Below are positions 33,318 through 42,010 of a stretch of DNA of 64,000 nt, piece by piece (the first letter of the stretch is position 1; every line of letters begins with the position of its first letter). The stretch is from Desulfobacteraceae bacterium (GTDB taxonomy: Bacteria > Desulfobacterota > Desulfobacteria > Desulfobacterales > JAABSP01): the NCBI GenBank assembly GCA_011390345.1, contig JAABSP010000026.1:1-64000 (forward strand), written 5' to 3'. The position numbers and the translations under genes are program-made. Below the pieces are notes generated by a model, which was given only the letters and a program-made list of their open reading frames with translations, was not told where the DNA came from and ran no database searches.

Positions 33318-33394
33318 TGGGGTGAGTGATGGGACTTGAACCCACGGCCACCAGGGCCACAACCTGGTGCTCTACCAACTGAGCTACACCCACC
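33318..33394 (-). tRNA. tRNA-His (anticodon GTG)
   Basis: A full cloverleaf on the minus strand with acceptor arms GTGGGTG and CACTCAC. The extra G-1 opposite C73, diagnostic for tRNA-His, is present. The anticodon loop TTGTGGC gives GTG, and the T loop is TTCAAGT. CCA is encoded. It lies 12 bp upstream of tRNA-Arg in the same transcript. Confidence 0.95.
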
Positions 33395-33408
33395 ATAGAC
33401 AAGCTTTT

Positions 33409-33437
33409 TATATATCAAAAAGAATAAGGGATGGCAA
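33409..33437 (-). promoter_or_regulatory. Promoter of the tRNA operon
   Basis: On the minus strand TTGCCA (33437-33432) and TATATA (33414-33409) are 17 bp apart. The -10 ends 14 bp before tRNA-His begins. Confidence 0.7.
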
Positions 33438-33624
33438 GAAAAAAATGGAATATCATAAAATAAAATCCTCCTGACCGGTTTTACAGAATTTGACCCTTGT
33501 GAGAAAAATTTCCGGATCAAAAAATACAAGCTTCACCCCATTTTCTTTTCGTCGAAAATCTATTATCCTGTAAAGGATTTGGGGAATCCGGAAACAGACA
33601 ACTGAGGAAAAGGAGAGAAAAAGA

Positions 33625-34485
33625 ATGGAAAAAGATGCCCTGATTGCAATGCTCAACAATGATCTGGCCGATGAACATGCTGCCATCATCCGTTATCTGG
33701 TGCATGGGTGGATGGAGGGGGAGGATACGCCGCTGGGGTCGAGTCTTATTTCGATCTCCCGGGAGGAGATGTGGCACATGCACTGGCTCGGGATGATCAT
33801 CGGAAGGCTGGGGGGCGAGATCGTCCTGACGCCGAATCCCTATCCCCATGATCCGAGCAGCCGGGAGACGCTGCTGCACTCCTACATCGCGTATGAGGAG
33901 AAGCTGATTCCGCACTATAAAGAGGAGGCGGAGAAGGTGGATGATCCGCAAATCCGGCGAGTGCTGCAGCGGGAGGGGTGGGAGTCTGCGGTTCATGCAA
34001 AGAAGTTTGCCCGGAAGCTGAAGAAATTGAAGGGTGAGGAGAAGAAGGGGCTGCCACAGGGGGACGGGGAGCTTCCAAAAAGTCTGATCGATACCCTGCA
34101 GAACGAGGTGGTGGATAAATATACGGAGATGCTCCGCCATATGGCGGCTTCATGGCGGTTTCAGAGCCAGGAGGGAACCATCGGCTGGGAGATGATGGAT
34201 CAGGCTATGGCCAAGATGAAACAGTTGGCGCACTTTGCAGAAGATGTGGCTGAAGATGGGGGGACGCCGAAGTTCGAATCGGGGAAGATCGACCCGGCAC
34301 AGGATCTGAAGTCGGCCATTGAAAAGGCGATCTCCGATGTGCATACCGCGAGAATGCGCCATCTGAAGCTGAAAAATGACGGGGAGTTCCGGAAGCATGA
34401 GGGGCTGATGATCAACCTGGACCTGACGGTTCAGCAGGAGGAATATCACGAGGAGGAGCTTCGATCCTTCAAGGATCGGGGCTGA
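33625..34485 (+). CDS. Double ferritin-like domain protein
   Basis: A 286-residue, all-helical protein. The N-terminal half resembles a ferritin-like four-helix bundle with metal-ligand-type positions in ADEHAAIIRYLVHGW, then SREEMWHMHWLG and a helix with HSYIAYEEKLIPHY. The second half (about 155-286) repeats the pattern more loosely: NEVVDKYTEMLRHM, WEMMDQAMAKMKQLAHFAEDVA and a closing QQEEYHEEEL. Tandem ferritin-like folds are known in the broader family, and a role in iron or oxidative stress handling is likely. GGAGAGAAAAAG precedes the ATG. The universal stress protein follows after 73 bp. Confidence 0.78.
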   Translation: MEKDALIAMLNNDLADEHAAIIRYLVHGWMEGEDTPLGSSLISISREEMWHMHWLGMIIGRLGGEIVLTPNPYPHDPSSRETLLHSYIAYEEKLIPHYKEEAEKVDDPQIRRVLQREGWESAVHAKKFARKLKKLKGEEKKGLPQGDGELPKSLIDTLQNEVVDKYTEMLRHMAASWRFQSQEGTIGWEMMDQAMAKMKQLAHFAEDVAEDGGTPKFESGKIDPAQDLKSAIEKAISDVHTARMRHLKLKNDGEFRKHEGLMINLDLTVQQEEYHEEELRSFKDRG

Positions 34486-34558
34486 ATCAGGTCTGAAGAG
34501 GAACTGCTTTGAACGGCATCAGGCCTTTGTCTATCCCGCTACCCATAAGGAGGACCAT

Positions 34559-35023
34559 ATGAATGTAAAAAAACTGCTCTGGCCCACCGATTTTTCCAAT
34601 AATGCGGCTCACGCGCTGCCGTATGTGACTTCATTGATGGAGAAGTACGATACCGAAGTCCATGTGATCTATGTGATGCAGGAGATTGCCGAACACGGCC
34701 CCTGGTACGGGGAGTTCAACCGGAAACACCTGGAGGAGGTGAAGGAGTGGGAGCATAAAAAGGCCGAGGAGCATCTGGAGAAGATCTGCAAGAATCATCT
34801 GGAGGGATGTCCGCTTTATATCAAGCATATCTCTTCGGGGGATCCGGCTGAGGAGATCCTGAAGGTGGCCCATAAGGAGAAGGTGGATATGATCGTCATG
34901 GCCACCAGGGGGCAGCGGGGGCGTTTCGGGTTCGGCAGCGTCGCGGATCGGGTGGTGAAGAACACAGATATTCCGGTTGTGACGATTCCGGTTCCGGTGG
35001 AAGAGGAAGAGGAGACGGCCTGA
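34559..35023 (+). CDS. Universal stress protein (UspA family)
   Basis: A 154-residue single-domain Usp. The strand 1 motif is KKLLWPTDFSNNA. The nucleotide-binding loop near the end is ATRGQRGRFGFGSVADRVV, similar to the ATP-binding GxxG...GS pattern but with two residues fewer between the glycines. It closes with NTDIPVVTIPV. Such proteins help survival in stasis and stress. AAGGAGG precedes the ATG at ideal spacing. The ferritin-like protein just upstream suggests a shared stress regulon. Confidence 0.92.
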   Translation: MNVKKLLWPTDFSNNAAHALPYVTSLMEKYDTEVHVIYVMQEIAEHGPWYGEFNRKHLEEVKEWEHKKAEEHLEKICKNHLEGCPLYIKHISSGDPAEEILKVAHKEKVDMIVMATRGQRGRFGFGSVADRVVKNTDIPVVTIPVPVEEEEETA

Positions 35024-35033
35024 TCGGGTTTTT

Positions 35034-35070
35034 ATGGACCGGATGGACTTGGATGGACCCGATGGACCGG
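35034..35070 (+). repeat. ATGGAC tandem repeat between convergent genes
   Basis: Four units read ATGGACCGG, ATGGACTTGG, ATGGACCCG and ATGGACCGG. They fill most of the 49-bp gap between the usp gene and the convergent hydrolase gene. The unit is the same as the one inside the histidine kinase at 2499-2534. Confidence 0.8.
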
Positions 35071-35072
35071 GG

Positions 35073-35855
35073 TTAAATTGAGGAAAGGGCTCCGGCCAGA
35101 TGACTTTCAAGCCATTGGACGGCCCTTTCCATGAATCGCTTCTGGTGCGCGGGGTCGCTCAGGGGGTGGTCCCCGCCCGGAAAAAGGAGCAGCTCTCTAG
35201 GTTCACGGGCCAGAGAATATATCTCTTCTGCATCGGACGCGGGGATTACCAGGTCATCTTCTCCGTGCAGGATCAGAATCTTTGAGATGCCTGATACTTT
35301 TTCCCCCAGATCAAAGGTTAGATTCCGCTGGTAAAAGGCGGAATCCAAGGGAAAAGGGGAAGGGGAATTTTCGATGGCCCGCATGGCCTGTCCGCTGCTC
35401 TCGATGCGGATTGGTGCGGCCAGTGTCACTGTCGCGGCGGCATTCAGGGATCGGGCACGATTGAGACAGACGGCCCCGCCCATGCTGCTGCCGAAAAGCC
35501 CCAGAGGAACATCCTTTTTTATGACCTCCCGGAGAAGAAAATCGGCCGCGGCATCCAGATCCCGGCTCCGACTCTCCAGATCGGTTACTTGAGAAAAATT
35601 TCCCTGGCTTTCTCCGCATCCTCGGTGATCGAACCGGAGATAGGCAATCCCCCTTTGACCAGTCTCTTTTGCCAGCGCTATCTGCTTCAGAGAATTCTTG
35701 TCGCTGAACAGGCCGTGGCAGCCAATCACTCCGGCACGGATTTTTCCTTCCGGAAGATGAAGCACACCGGACAGCAGAAGCCCATCCGATGAAAACCGGA
35801 CGGGCTTGCCTTCTTCATTGTCGAATTCTGGATTGTTGAATTCTTCCTTCTTCAT
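35073..35855 (-). CDS. Alpha/beta hydrolase (serine aminopeptidase-like)
   Basis: A 260-residue cytoplasmic hydrolase. The nucleophile elbow is GLFGSSMGGAV, the acid is in HGEDDLVIP and the catalytic His in GGDHPLSDP. The oxyanion segment is GVIGCHGLFSDK. The family includes esterases, lipases and acyl-transfer enzymes, so the substrate is open. It lies convergent to usp and upstream of nothing obvious on its strand; the alcohol dehydrogenase gene ends 30 bp before its start, so the two may share a transcript. Confidence 0.85.
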   Translation of the reverse strand: MKKEEFNNPEFDNEEGKPVRFSSDGLLLSGVLHLPEGKIRAGVIGCHGLFSDKNSLKQIALAKETGQRGIAYLRFDHRGCGESQGNFSQVTDLESRSRDLDAAADFLLREVIKKDVPLGLFGSSMGGAVCLNRARSLNAAATVTLAAPIRIESSGQAMRAIENSPSPFPLDSAFYQRNLTFDLGEKVSGISKILILHGEDDLVIPASDAEEIYSLAREPRELLLFPGGDHPLSDPAHQKRFMERAVQWLESHLAGALSSI

Positions 35856-35885
35856 TTTTTAATTCTCATCATCTTTCATTTCCTG

Positions 35886-37718
35886 CTATTCCATCACCAT
35901 ATGTCCCAGCCCCTTCTCCCGGAGATACTGCGGATACCGGTCAAATGCCGGCCGCAGAACCGGCAGCATCCGAAGGAGCTTTGGCAGGTTTCCTTTGGCC
36001 TTCACCTGCCGGCGGGGGAGCGCGGTCAACAGGTTGGCCTTCCCGTGCCAGAACCGGTGAGCGTAGTCCGCGCTCATGGTCAGGGTCACTTCCGGGGTTC
36101 CGGTGAATGCGCCCCGGTGGATCTGGACCTCGTCTTCCCGGGCATCGATAGTGATCACTCCATTCGGGTCCGTAAGAACAAATTGGACGCAAAGATCGGT
36201 TCTGAAGAGGGCCCGTTCAACATCAGTCTCCTGCTTGAGCCGCTCGAAGAAATCTCCCAGCACATCATAGACCATCTCCTCGTCATCAAAGACGTTCTCC
36301 ATCTCCTTCGGCGTACCACCAGCCCGCCTCGGACGCAGGTCATCCGGATCCACCGGCAGAGGCGTGGCATCCCTGTCATAGAGGGTTTTCAGCATCCGGA
36401 TGACATCCTCCCGGTCCGGGGAGACCGGGTTGTAGAGCATGGCGCCGTCTTCCATTGCGGCAGCCGCTACATCTTCGATTTTTTCGAATTTGTCGTCGAT
36501 GCCGGCCCCCTTTAGGTTCAGGGGCATCTCTGTCAGATAAGCAAGCTGCTGGTTGAGCACCCGGATACGCTCGGCCCCGAACTTCGCGGCCTGCTTTCGG
36601 GTCCAGGTGTCGATGAAATTAAGGTTTCCCACGGCCTTTGCCGCGCGGTTGCGTGCGGTATGGGCCCGCTGCTTCAGCCACTGGACCGGGCCCTTTTCCG
36701 GCAGGGGCCAGCCGAATCCGGCCGACTTTATCAGGCTCCGGCTCATGCTGATCCACTGCGGATAATCGAGCCCCAGGGCCAGCGCGATGTCCGCATACCG
36801 ATCGGTGCAGGCGTCGAAGTTGTACTCCATCACCTCGGGCAGCAGCAGCGCATTCGCGATGCCGTGGGGAATTTTATAGATCTCCTCCAGGGCGTGGGCC
36901 ATCGCGTGGGCCATGCCGACCATTGAATGGGAGAATGCAGCTCCGGCCAGAAAGCTGCCGACCAGCATTCCGCCCCGGGCCTCCAGGTCATCAGGATGGG
37001 CGCACGCGGCAAGGATGTTTTCCGCAATCAGCCGGACCGCGTGGAGGGCCAGCGCGTCGGACGGCGGGGACCATTCCCGGTCCACATAGGCTTCGATGGC
37101 ATGGGTCAGCGCGTCCATGCCCGAGGCGGCCGTCTCGATCTTCGACATGTGGGTCGTCATCTTCGGGTCTAAAATCGCAAGCTTGGGCAGAAAATGGGTT
37201 TCGGTAAAGGGAAGCTTCTGGCTCTTTTCCGTATCCGTAATCATGGCCAGGCGGGTCACTTCAGCGCCCGTGCCCGCGGTGGTGGGGATCACCAGAAAGG
37301 GGAGAAGGCTTTCCTCGGGGTCGAGGAGATATGCTCCCATATGATCCCGAAGCTCGCCCCCCTTCACGATGAGGATGTTGGCGGCCTTGGCTGTGTCGAT
37401 GACGTTTCCGCCGCCGGCCGCGATGATCATGTCGCAGTCGTTCTCTTTGGCCGATTCAGCACAGGCTGTAACAGTCTCTGTGGTCGGGGCGGCCGGGATG
37501 TTGTCGAAGGTGCAGACGATACGGATCTCCGTTGCCGAGAAATGGCTCCTCACCGTTTCGGAAACTCCGGCACTGGTCAGCTCCGCATCGGTTACCAGCA
37601 TCGCTTTCCGGGAGCCGAAGGGCTTCAGGGCCTGCCCCAGGGCTTGAGGGTTCTCCAGAAGGCCGATGCCGTAGATAACTCTTGTGGGCAGTGAAAATTC
37701 AAAGTACTCGGGCAGCAT
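35886..37718 (-). CDS. Iron-containing alcohol dehydrogenase with C-terminal SCP2 domain
   Basis: A 610-residue fusion. Residues 1 to about 490 are a group III (iron-dependent) alcohol dehydrogenase. The NAD loop is IIAAGGGNVIDTAKA, and the metal ligands lie in GMDALTHAIEAYV and HSMVGMAHAMAHALEEIYKIPHG. A roughly 80-residue insertion compared with plain members is visible near 330-410. Residues about 510-610 look like an SCP2/sterol-carrier fold (VITIDAREDEVQIHRG, then VTLTMSADYAHRFWHGKANLL). Such domains bind acyl or sterol lipids. A lipid-linked alcohol or aldehyde substrate is a reasonable inference. Ribosome-binding site: AAGGAGC before the ATG. Confidence 0.88.
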   Translation of the reverse strand: MLPEYFEFSLPTRVIYGIGLLENPQALGQALKPFGSRKAMLVTDAELTSAGVSETVRSHFSATEIRIVCTFDNIPAAPTTETVTACAESAKENDCDMIIAAGGGNVIDTAKAANILIVKGGELRDHMGAYLLDPEESLLPFLVIPTTAGTGAEVTRLAMITDTEKSQKLPFTETHFLPKLAILDPKMTTHMSKIETAASGMDALTHAIEAYVDREWSPPSDALALHAVRLIAENILAACAHPDDLEARGGMLVGSFLAGAAFSHSMVGMAHAMAHALEEIYKIPHGIANALLLPEVMEYNFDACTDRYADIALALGLDYPQWISMSRSLIKSAGFGWPLPEKGPVQWLKQRAHTARNRAAKAVGNLNFIDTWTRKQAAKFGAERIRVLNQQLAYLTEMPLNLKGAGIDDKFEKIEDVAAAAMEDGAMLYNPVSPDREDVIRMLKTLYDRDATPLPVDPDDLRPRRAGGTPKEMENVFDDEEMVYDVLGDFFERLKQETDVERALFRTDLCVQFVLTDPNGVITIDAREDEVQIHRGAFTGTPEVTLTMSADYAHRFWHGKANLLTALPRRQVKAKGNLPKLLRMLPVLRPAFDRYPQYLREKGLGHMVME

Positions 37719-37844
37719 GAAACGCTCCTTATTTAAAGATTGGCTCTTTGAAATTTAAAGACAGACTCTCCGATCTTTAGCTCCTGTTATGGTAAATCTC
37801 CTCTCATCATAGCGGCCCTGCAGGGGTTTTTCAAAGAAAAAAGA

Positions 37845-37874
37845 TTGGCCAAATTCCTGATGGATCTGTATAAT
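37845..37874 (+). promoter_or_regulatory. Probable promoter of the apgM-cupin-HIT unit
   Basis: TTGGCC (37845-37850) and a perfect TATAAT (37869-37874) are 18 bp apart. They lie 73 bp before the apgM start. In the same gap two copies of TTTAAAGA (37732-37740 and 37756-37764 region) lie near the start of the divergent dehydrogenase gene. Confidence 0.5.
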
Positions 37875-37946
37875 TGCGGAAAGTAACGGGTGAAATGGAA
37901 GGAAAATACTAAGAACCGGCTTTATTACAATTTAAGGGGGAGTGAG

Positions 37947-39152
37947 ATGGATTTCGATATTCTGAAAAATCTTGTAAAGCCTTCGGACACCAAAATTCTG
38001 CTGCTGGTGATGGACGGCCTGGGAGGGCTGCCCACGGATGCCCAGGACTTCACCGAGCTGGAGTATGCAAAGACGCCCAACCTGGATAAACTGGCAAAGG
38101 AGGGCATCTGCGGGCTCCATGATCCGGTGGCTCCGGGCATCACCCCCGGCAGCGGGCCGGCCCATCTGTCCATCTTCGGCTATGATCCGCTCCGGTACCA
38201 GGTGGGCCGGGGGGTGCTTTCGGCGCTGGGGATCAACTTCGATCTTAAAGACGGCGATGTGGCATCCCGGGGCAATTTCTGCACCGTTGACAGCGAGGGC
38301 AAGGTCACGGACCGGAGGGCGGGCCGGATTCCCACGGAGAAGTGTGCCGAACTCTGTGACAAGTTGAAGGATATCAAACTTTCCGATGCCGAGTTCTTTA
38401 TTCAGCCGGTCAAGGAGTACCGGTTTCTGACGGTCTTCCGGGGGGAGGGGCTCTTTGGTGAGCTGGCCGATACGGACCCACAGAAGACCGGACGCCTGCC
38501 GCTGCCGCCCCGGGCTCTGAAGCCGGATGCGGAAAAGACGGCAAAGGTGGTGGCCGAGTTCATCGAAAAGGCAAAGGAGAAGCTCAAAGGGGAGTCTCCG
38601 GCCAATATGGTGCTGATGCGGGGCTTTTCCCGCCGTCCCGACTGGCCCCTGTTTCCGGAGGTCTTCGGGCTGAAGGCCGCGGCAGTGGCCGCATATCCCA
38701 TGTACAAAGGGGTGGCAAAGCTCGTGGGGATGGAGGTGCTTGGGACCGGGGAGAGCCTGGATGATGAGATCGCGACATTGAAGAAGCACTGGAACGACTA
38801 TGATTTCTTCTACTTCCATGTCAAGAAGATCGACTCTGCCGGCGAGGACGGCAACTATGACCTGAAGGTGAAGCTGATCGAGGAGCTGGATGAGAAGCTG
38901 CCGGAGATTTTAAAGCTCAACCCGGATGTGGTGGTGGTTACCGGGGATCATTCCACGCCCGCTTATATCAGCAACCATGGCTGGCATCCGGTGCCGACAC
39001 TGGTCTGGTCCAAATACTGCCGGCGGGACCGGGTGGCCGAATTCGGGGAGCGGGCCTGCATGAACGGAGGGCTGGGGCCCATGTTTCCAGCCACGAACAT
39101 CATGCCCATCGCACTGGCCAATGGGCTGCGGATCGATAAATTCGGCGCATAG
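37947..39152 (+). CDS. apgM: 2,3-bisphosphoglycerate-independent phosphoglycerate mutase (archaeal type)
   Basis: A 401-residue alkaline-phosphatase-superfamily enzyme of the ApgM class. It interconverts 3- and 2-phosphoglycerate using two metal ions. The N-terminal metal site is VMDGLGGLPT. The phosphorylated serine lies in TPGSGPAHLSIFGYDP. The C-terminal metal ligands are in KIDSAGEDGNYDLK, VVVTGDHSTPA and SNHGWHPVP. AAGGGGGAG precedes ATG 37947, favoured over an earlier in-frame codon. ApgM is found in archaea and in many anaerobic bacteria. A cupin and a HIT protein follow closely. Confidence 0.95.
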   Translation: MDFDILKNLVKPSDTKILLLVMDGLGGLPTDAQDFTELEYAKTPNLDKLAKEGICGLHDPVAPGITPGSGPAHLSIFGYDPLRYQVGRGVLSALGINFDLKDGDVASRGNFCTVDSEGKVTDRRAGRIPTEKCAELCDKLKDIKLSDAEFFIQPVKEYRFLTVFRGEGLFGELADTDPQKTGRLPLPPRALKPDAEKTAKVVAEFIEKAKEKLKGESPANMVLMRGFSRRPDWPLFPEVFGLKAAAVAAYPMYKGVAKLVGMEVLGTGESLDDEIATLKKHWNDYDFFYFHVKKIDSAGEDGNYDLKVKLIEELDEKLPEILKLNPDVVVVTGDHSTPAYISNHGWHPVPTLVWSKYCRRDRVAEFGERACMNGGLGPMFPATNIMPIALANGLRIDKFGA

Positions 39153-39164
39153 GGGGCAAAAGCC

Positions 39165-39440
39165 ATGAAGATCGAAGTGAAGAAGCCCGACAGCGAATTG
39201 CTGGAAAGCCGGGGGGTGAAGAGCTGGCCCATCTGGGAGAAGGATGCCTCCAAGTTCGACTGGTACTATGACGCGGGAGAGGAGTGCTACCTGCTGGAGG
39301 GAAAGGTGGTCGTAGAGACCGAAGCCGGAGAGCGGGTCGAGTTCGGCAAGGGGGATTTCGTCACCTTTCCCAAGGATCTCTCCTGCGTCTGGGAGATCGT
39401 GGAGCCGGTGAAAAAGCACTACAACCTGATAGAGGAGTAA
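39165..39440 (+). CDS. Small cupin-domain protein
   Basis: A 91-residue single cupin of the DUF861 / cupin_3 type. Typical elements are KSWPIWEKDASKFDW, the double glycine-containing strand GEECYLLEGKVVV and the GERVEFGKGDFVTFPKDLSCVWE segment. The metal-binding residues of classical cupins are only partly present, so ligand binding instead of catalysis is plausible. It starts 12 bp after apgM and has GCC ATG AAG with a weak ribosome-binding site. Confidence 0.88.
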   Translation: MKIEVKKPDSELLESRGVKSWPIWEKDASKFDWYYDAGEECYLLEGKVVVETEAGERVEFGKGDFVTFPKDLSCVWEIVEPVKKHYNLIEE

Positions 39441-39457
39441 ATAAGGAGGGAGAAAAC

Positions 39458-39874
39458 ATGGAGGGCTGCATCTTCTGCAAGATCATCAAGGGGGAGATTC
39501 CGAGTACCAGAATCTATGAGGATGAAAAGGTTTACGCGTTTGCCGACATCAATCCGATTTTAGAGGGGCATACCCTGATCATCCCCAAACGCCATTCGGA
39601 AAACCTCTGGGAGATTCCCGAGGCCGATCTGAGTGCGATCCATGCGGCATCCAAAAAGGTGGCCGGGGCCATGAAAAAGGGGCTGGGGGCCGACGGGGTG
39701 GCCTGTGTTCAGCTCAACGGGAAGAGCGTCAACCAGGTGGTGATGCACTACCATTTTCATCTGATTCCCCACCAGCCGGGCGGTCCCGATCTGCCCATGA
39801 CTGCCTGGAAACTCATGCCTGGGGATATGGATAAAATCAAGGCGAATGCCGAGAAGATCAGCCGAGCCCTGTAA
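39458..39874 (+). CDS. HIT-family nucleotide-binding hydrolase
   Basis: A 138-residue HINT-like protein. The N-terminal CIFCKIIKGEIPSTRIYED is the family hallmark with a CxxC metal pair. The catalytic histidine triad is HYHFHLIPH near residue 108. HINT proteins cleave purine phosphoramidates such as AMP-lysine. AAGGAGGG precedes the ATG at 39458. It is the third gene of the apgM unit. Confidence 0.95.
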   Translation: MEGCIFCKIIKGEIPSTRIYEDEKVYAFADINPILEGHTLIIPKRHSENLWEIPEADLSAIHAASKKVAGAMKKGLGADGVACVQLNGKSVNQVVMHYHFHLIPHQPGGPDLPMTAWKLMPGDMDKIKANAEKISRAL

Positions 39875-39879
39875 TTCTT

Positions 39880-39910
<31 letters not shown>

Positions 39911-40022
39911 CATGGGCCATGTATCGGTTTCGTTGAATGCCGGGGCCGCTTTCCTTTCCCTTTTCACTGCCAACGTCGGCTTCCACTTGATTCCATGAGC
40001 CCGATGCGATACCATAGAATTC

Positions 40023-40040
40023 GGATATCCTATGATATCC
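40023..40040. promoter_or_regulatory. Inverted repeat upstream of the CoA-transferase gene
   Basis: GGATATC (40023-40029) and GATATCC (40034-40040) form a perfect 7-bp dyad with a 4-base spacer, 48 bp before the CoA-transferase ATG. A repressor or activator site is plausible. Nothing else is clear in the 213-bp gap apart from the hexamer repeat. Confidence 0.45.
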
Positions 40041-40087
40041 ATTACAAAAACATGAATACGAAACCATCCACATAAGGAATCCCGACA

Positions 40088-41962
40088 ATGGTGGCAAGAA
40101 GCTATTGGGCCGACAATTATGTAGAGAAGCAGCGCACCGTGGAGGAGGCCATGCGCCTGATCCGCCCCGGAAAGCGCCTCTTTATTGGTTCCTCCTGCGG
40201 AGAGCCGCAGTATCTGGTAAAGGCCCTCTCCGAGACCTCTCTTTTCCATACGGATCTGGAGATCGTCCGCCTGCTGGCGCTGGAGAGCGCACCCCTCACC
40301 CTGATGGCCAACAAGAGCCAGTCCAAGACCTTGAACATCCGCTCCTTCTATGCGGGATCGGCCGCGGCCAAACGGCTGGCCGAGAACAAGCGGTTCATCA
40401 CGCCTCTGAACCTGTCGGCCATCCCCCGGCTCTTCAAAAGCCGGATGCTTCCCATTCATGTGGCCCTGATCCAGGTGACGCCGCCGGATGATTTCGGCTG
40501 GATGAGTCTGGGGGTATCGGTGGATATTACGCTTGCGGCCGCGCTATCCGCGGATCTGCTCATCGCGCAGGTCAACCCGAAGATGCCCCGGGTGCTGGGC
40601 CAGAGCTTCATCCATGTCAATGATGTGCATGTGATTGTGGAGCACGAGGAGGATATCATCTCGGTCGATAAACTTCCCGAGCTGGAGAGCGCCAACCAGA
40701 TCGGACGATTGATCGCCCGATTTGTGGATGACGGCTCCACCATCCAGATCAGCCTCGGGACAACCTCACAGGCCACACTGTTGGCCCTTTCGGAGAAGAA
40801 CGATCTGGGAGTGCATGCCCAGTACCTGACCGATGACATGATGCATCTTGTGGCCCGGGGGGTGATCACCAACTGGAAGAAGGGTTTCAACGAAGGAAAG
40901 CTGGTGGCCTCGGCCGCGATCGGCTCCGACTTGCTCTACGAATACCTCCACGACAACCCCTCGATCGACTTCCACCCGTCCGATTACGTCAATGATCCGG
41001 GGATCATCGCGCGCCACAACAAGATGGTCTCCATGAATGTCGCGATGGCCATGGACTTGACGGGTCAGGTGGCCGCGGACGCGCTCCCTCACAACCACTT
41101 TTCCGGGGTGACGGGCATGCTCGACTTTGTCCGGGGGTCGGCACAATCTCCGGGGGGAAAGTCGATTCTGATGCTCACCTCCACCACCGCAGACGGCAAG
41201 CAGAGCCGGATCGTGCCCATGCTCAATGACACGGCCGTGGTGGTGACCCGCAGCGATGTCCACCATGTGGTGACCGAATACGGCGCGGTCAATCTCTTCG
41301 GCAAGAGCCTTCAGGAGCGGGCAATGGCCATGATCAGCATCGCACACCCCGATTTCCGGGAGGAGCTGTTCAATACGGCCAAGGAGATGGGGCTTCTGGG
41401 GGTCGAGCGGACTCTCAAGGAGTCGATCCACGGGATCTATCCCGCGCGGCTGGAGGAGATTCAGGTCATCGACGACGAGGAGGTGACGATCCGGCCAATC
41501 AAGCCCGTGGACGAGCGGCGGATTCAGGAGCACTTCTACAACCTGGACAAGGATGATGTGGTGCGCCGGTTTTTCCATGAAAAGACGAGTTTTCTGCGGG
41601 ATGATCTTGAAGATATTCTCCAGATCGATTATCAAAAGGATCTAACCATCGTTGCCATCGTGGGCGAGTTCGGCTTCGGCAAGGTGGTCGGGGTGGGGCA
41701 GTATCTGCTTGACCCGGCAAGAAACATGGCTGAGGTGGCCTTCTCCGTGAGCCGGGAATTTCAGGGGAAGAAGATCGGCAAGATTCTGATGAAGAAGCTG
41801 GCCGAAGCGGCCCGGGAGAACGGGATTGCCGGTTTGATGGCCTACACTTCACCCCAGAACCAGGGGATGATCCGCCTCTTCAAGACCCTGCCCTACAAGG
41901 TGAGAACCTCCTTTGACGAGGATATGGTGGTGCTTTCGTGCCGGTTTGACGAGCCGGCCTGA
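40088..41962 (+). CDS. Acetyl-CoA hydrolase/CoA-transferase fused to a GNAT domain
   Basis: A 624-residue fusion. Residues about 10-440 belong to the acetyl-CoA hydrolase/4-hydroxybutyrate CoA-transferase family, with RLFIGSSCGEPQYLV, IHVALIQVTPPDDFGWMSLG and the C-terminal FSGVTGMLDFVRGSAQSPGG and DVHHVVTEYGAVNLFG blocks. Residues about 455-615 are a GNAT acetyltransferase-like domain: VTIRPIKPVDERRIQEHFYNL opens it, and EVAFSVSREFQGKKIGKILMKKL is the acyl-CoA-binding motif A. The two parts may couple CoA ester handling to protein acetylation; the GNAT target is unknown. Likely role in acyl-CoA or butyrate metabolism. Confidence 0.9.
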   Translation: MVARSYWADNYVEKQRTVEEAMRLIRPGKRLFIGSSCGEPQYLVKALSETSLFHTDLEIVRLLALESAPLTLMANKSQSKTLNIRSFYAGSAAAKRLAENKRFITPLNLSAIPRLFKSRMLPIHVALIQVTPPDDFGWMSLGVSVDITLAAALSADLLIAQVNPKMPRVLGQSFIHVNDVHVIVEHEEDIISVDKLPELESANQIGRLIARFVDDGSTIQISLGTTSQATLLALSEKNDLGVHAQYLTDDMMHLVARGVITNWKKGFNEGKLVASAAIGSDLLYEYLHDNPSIDFHPSDYVNDPGIIARHNKMVSMNVAMAMDLTGQVAADALPHNHFSGVTGMLDFVRGSAQSPGGKSILMLTSTTADGKQSRIVPMLNDTAVVVTRSDVHHVVTEYGAVNLFGKSLQERAMAMISIAHPDFREELFNTAKEMGLLGVERTLKESIHGIYPARLEEIQVIDDEEVTIRPIKPVDERRIQEHFYNLDKDDVVRRFFHEKTSFLRDDLEDILQIDYQKDLTIVAIVGEFGFGKVVGVGQYLLDPARNMAEVAFSVSREFQGKKIGKILMKKLAEAARENGIAGLMAYTSPQNQGMIRLFKTLPYKVRTSFDEDMVVLSCRFDEPA

Positions 41963-41981
41963 TGGAACCGGCCTGATAGAA
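41954..41981 (+). repeat. 14-bp tandem duplication across the CoA-transferase stop
   Basis: CCGGCCTGATGGAA (41954-41967) and CCGGCCTGATAGAA (41968-41981) are adjacent and differ at one base. The stop codon (41960-41962) lies inside the first copy. Confidence 0.7.
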
Positions 41982-42010
41982 TAGGATTGATAAGCGCAGG
42001 GGGATATTGT

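Noticed and set aside
40088-41962. Citrate lyase or succinyl-CoA:acetate transferase
   Set aside because: The core blocks fit the acetyl-CoA hydrolase/4-hydroxybutyrate CoA-transferase family in general, but no residue seen decides the substrate, so a specific name was not given.
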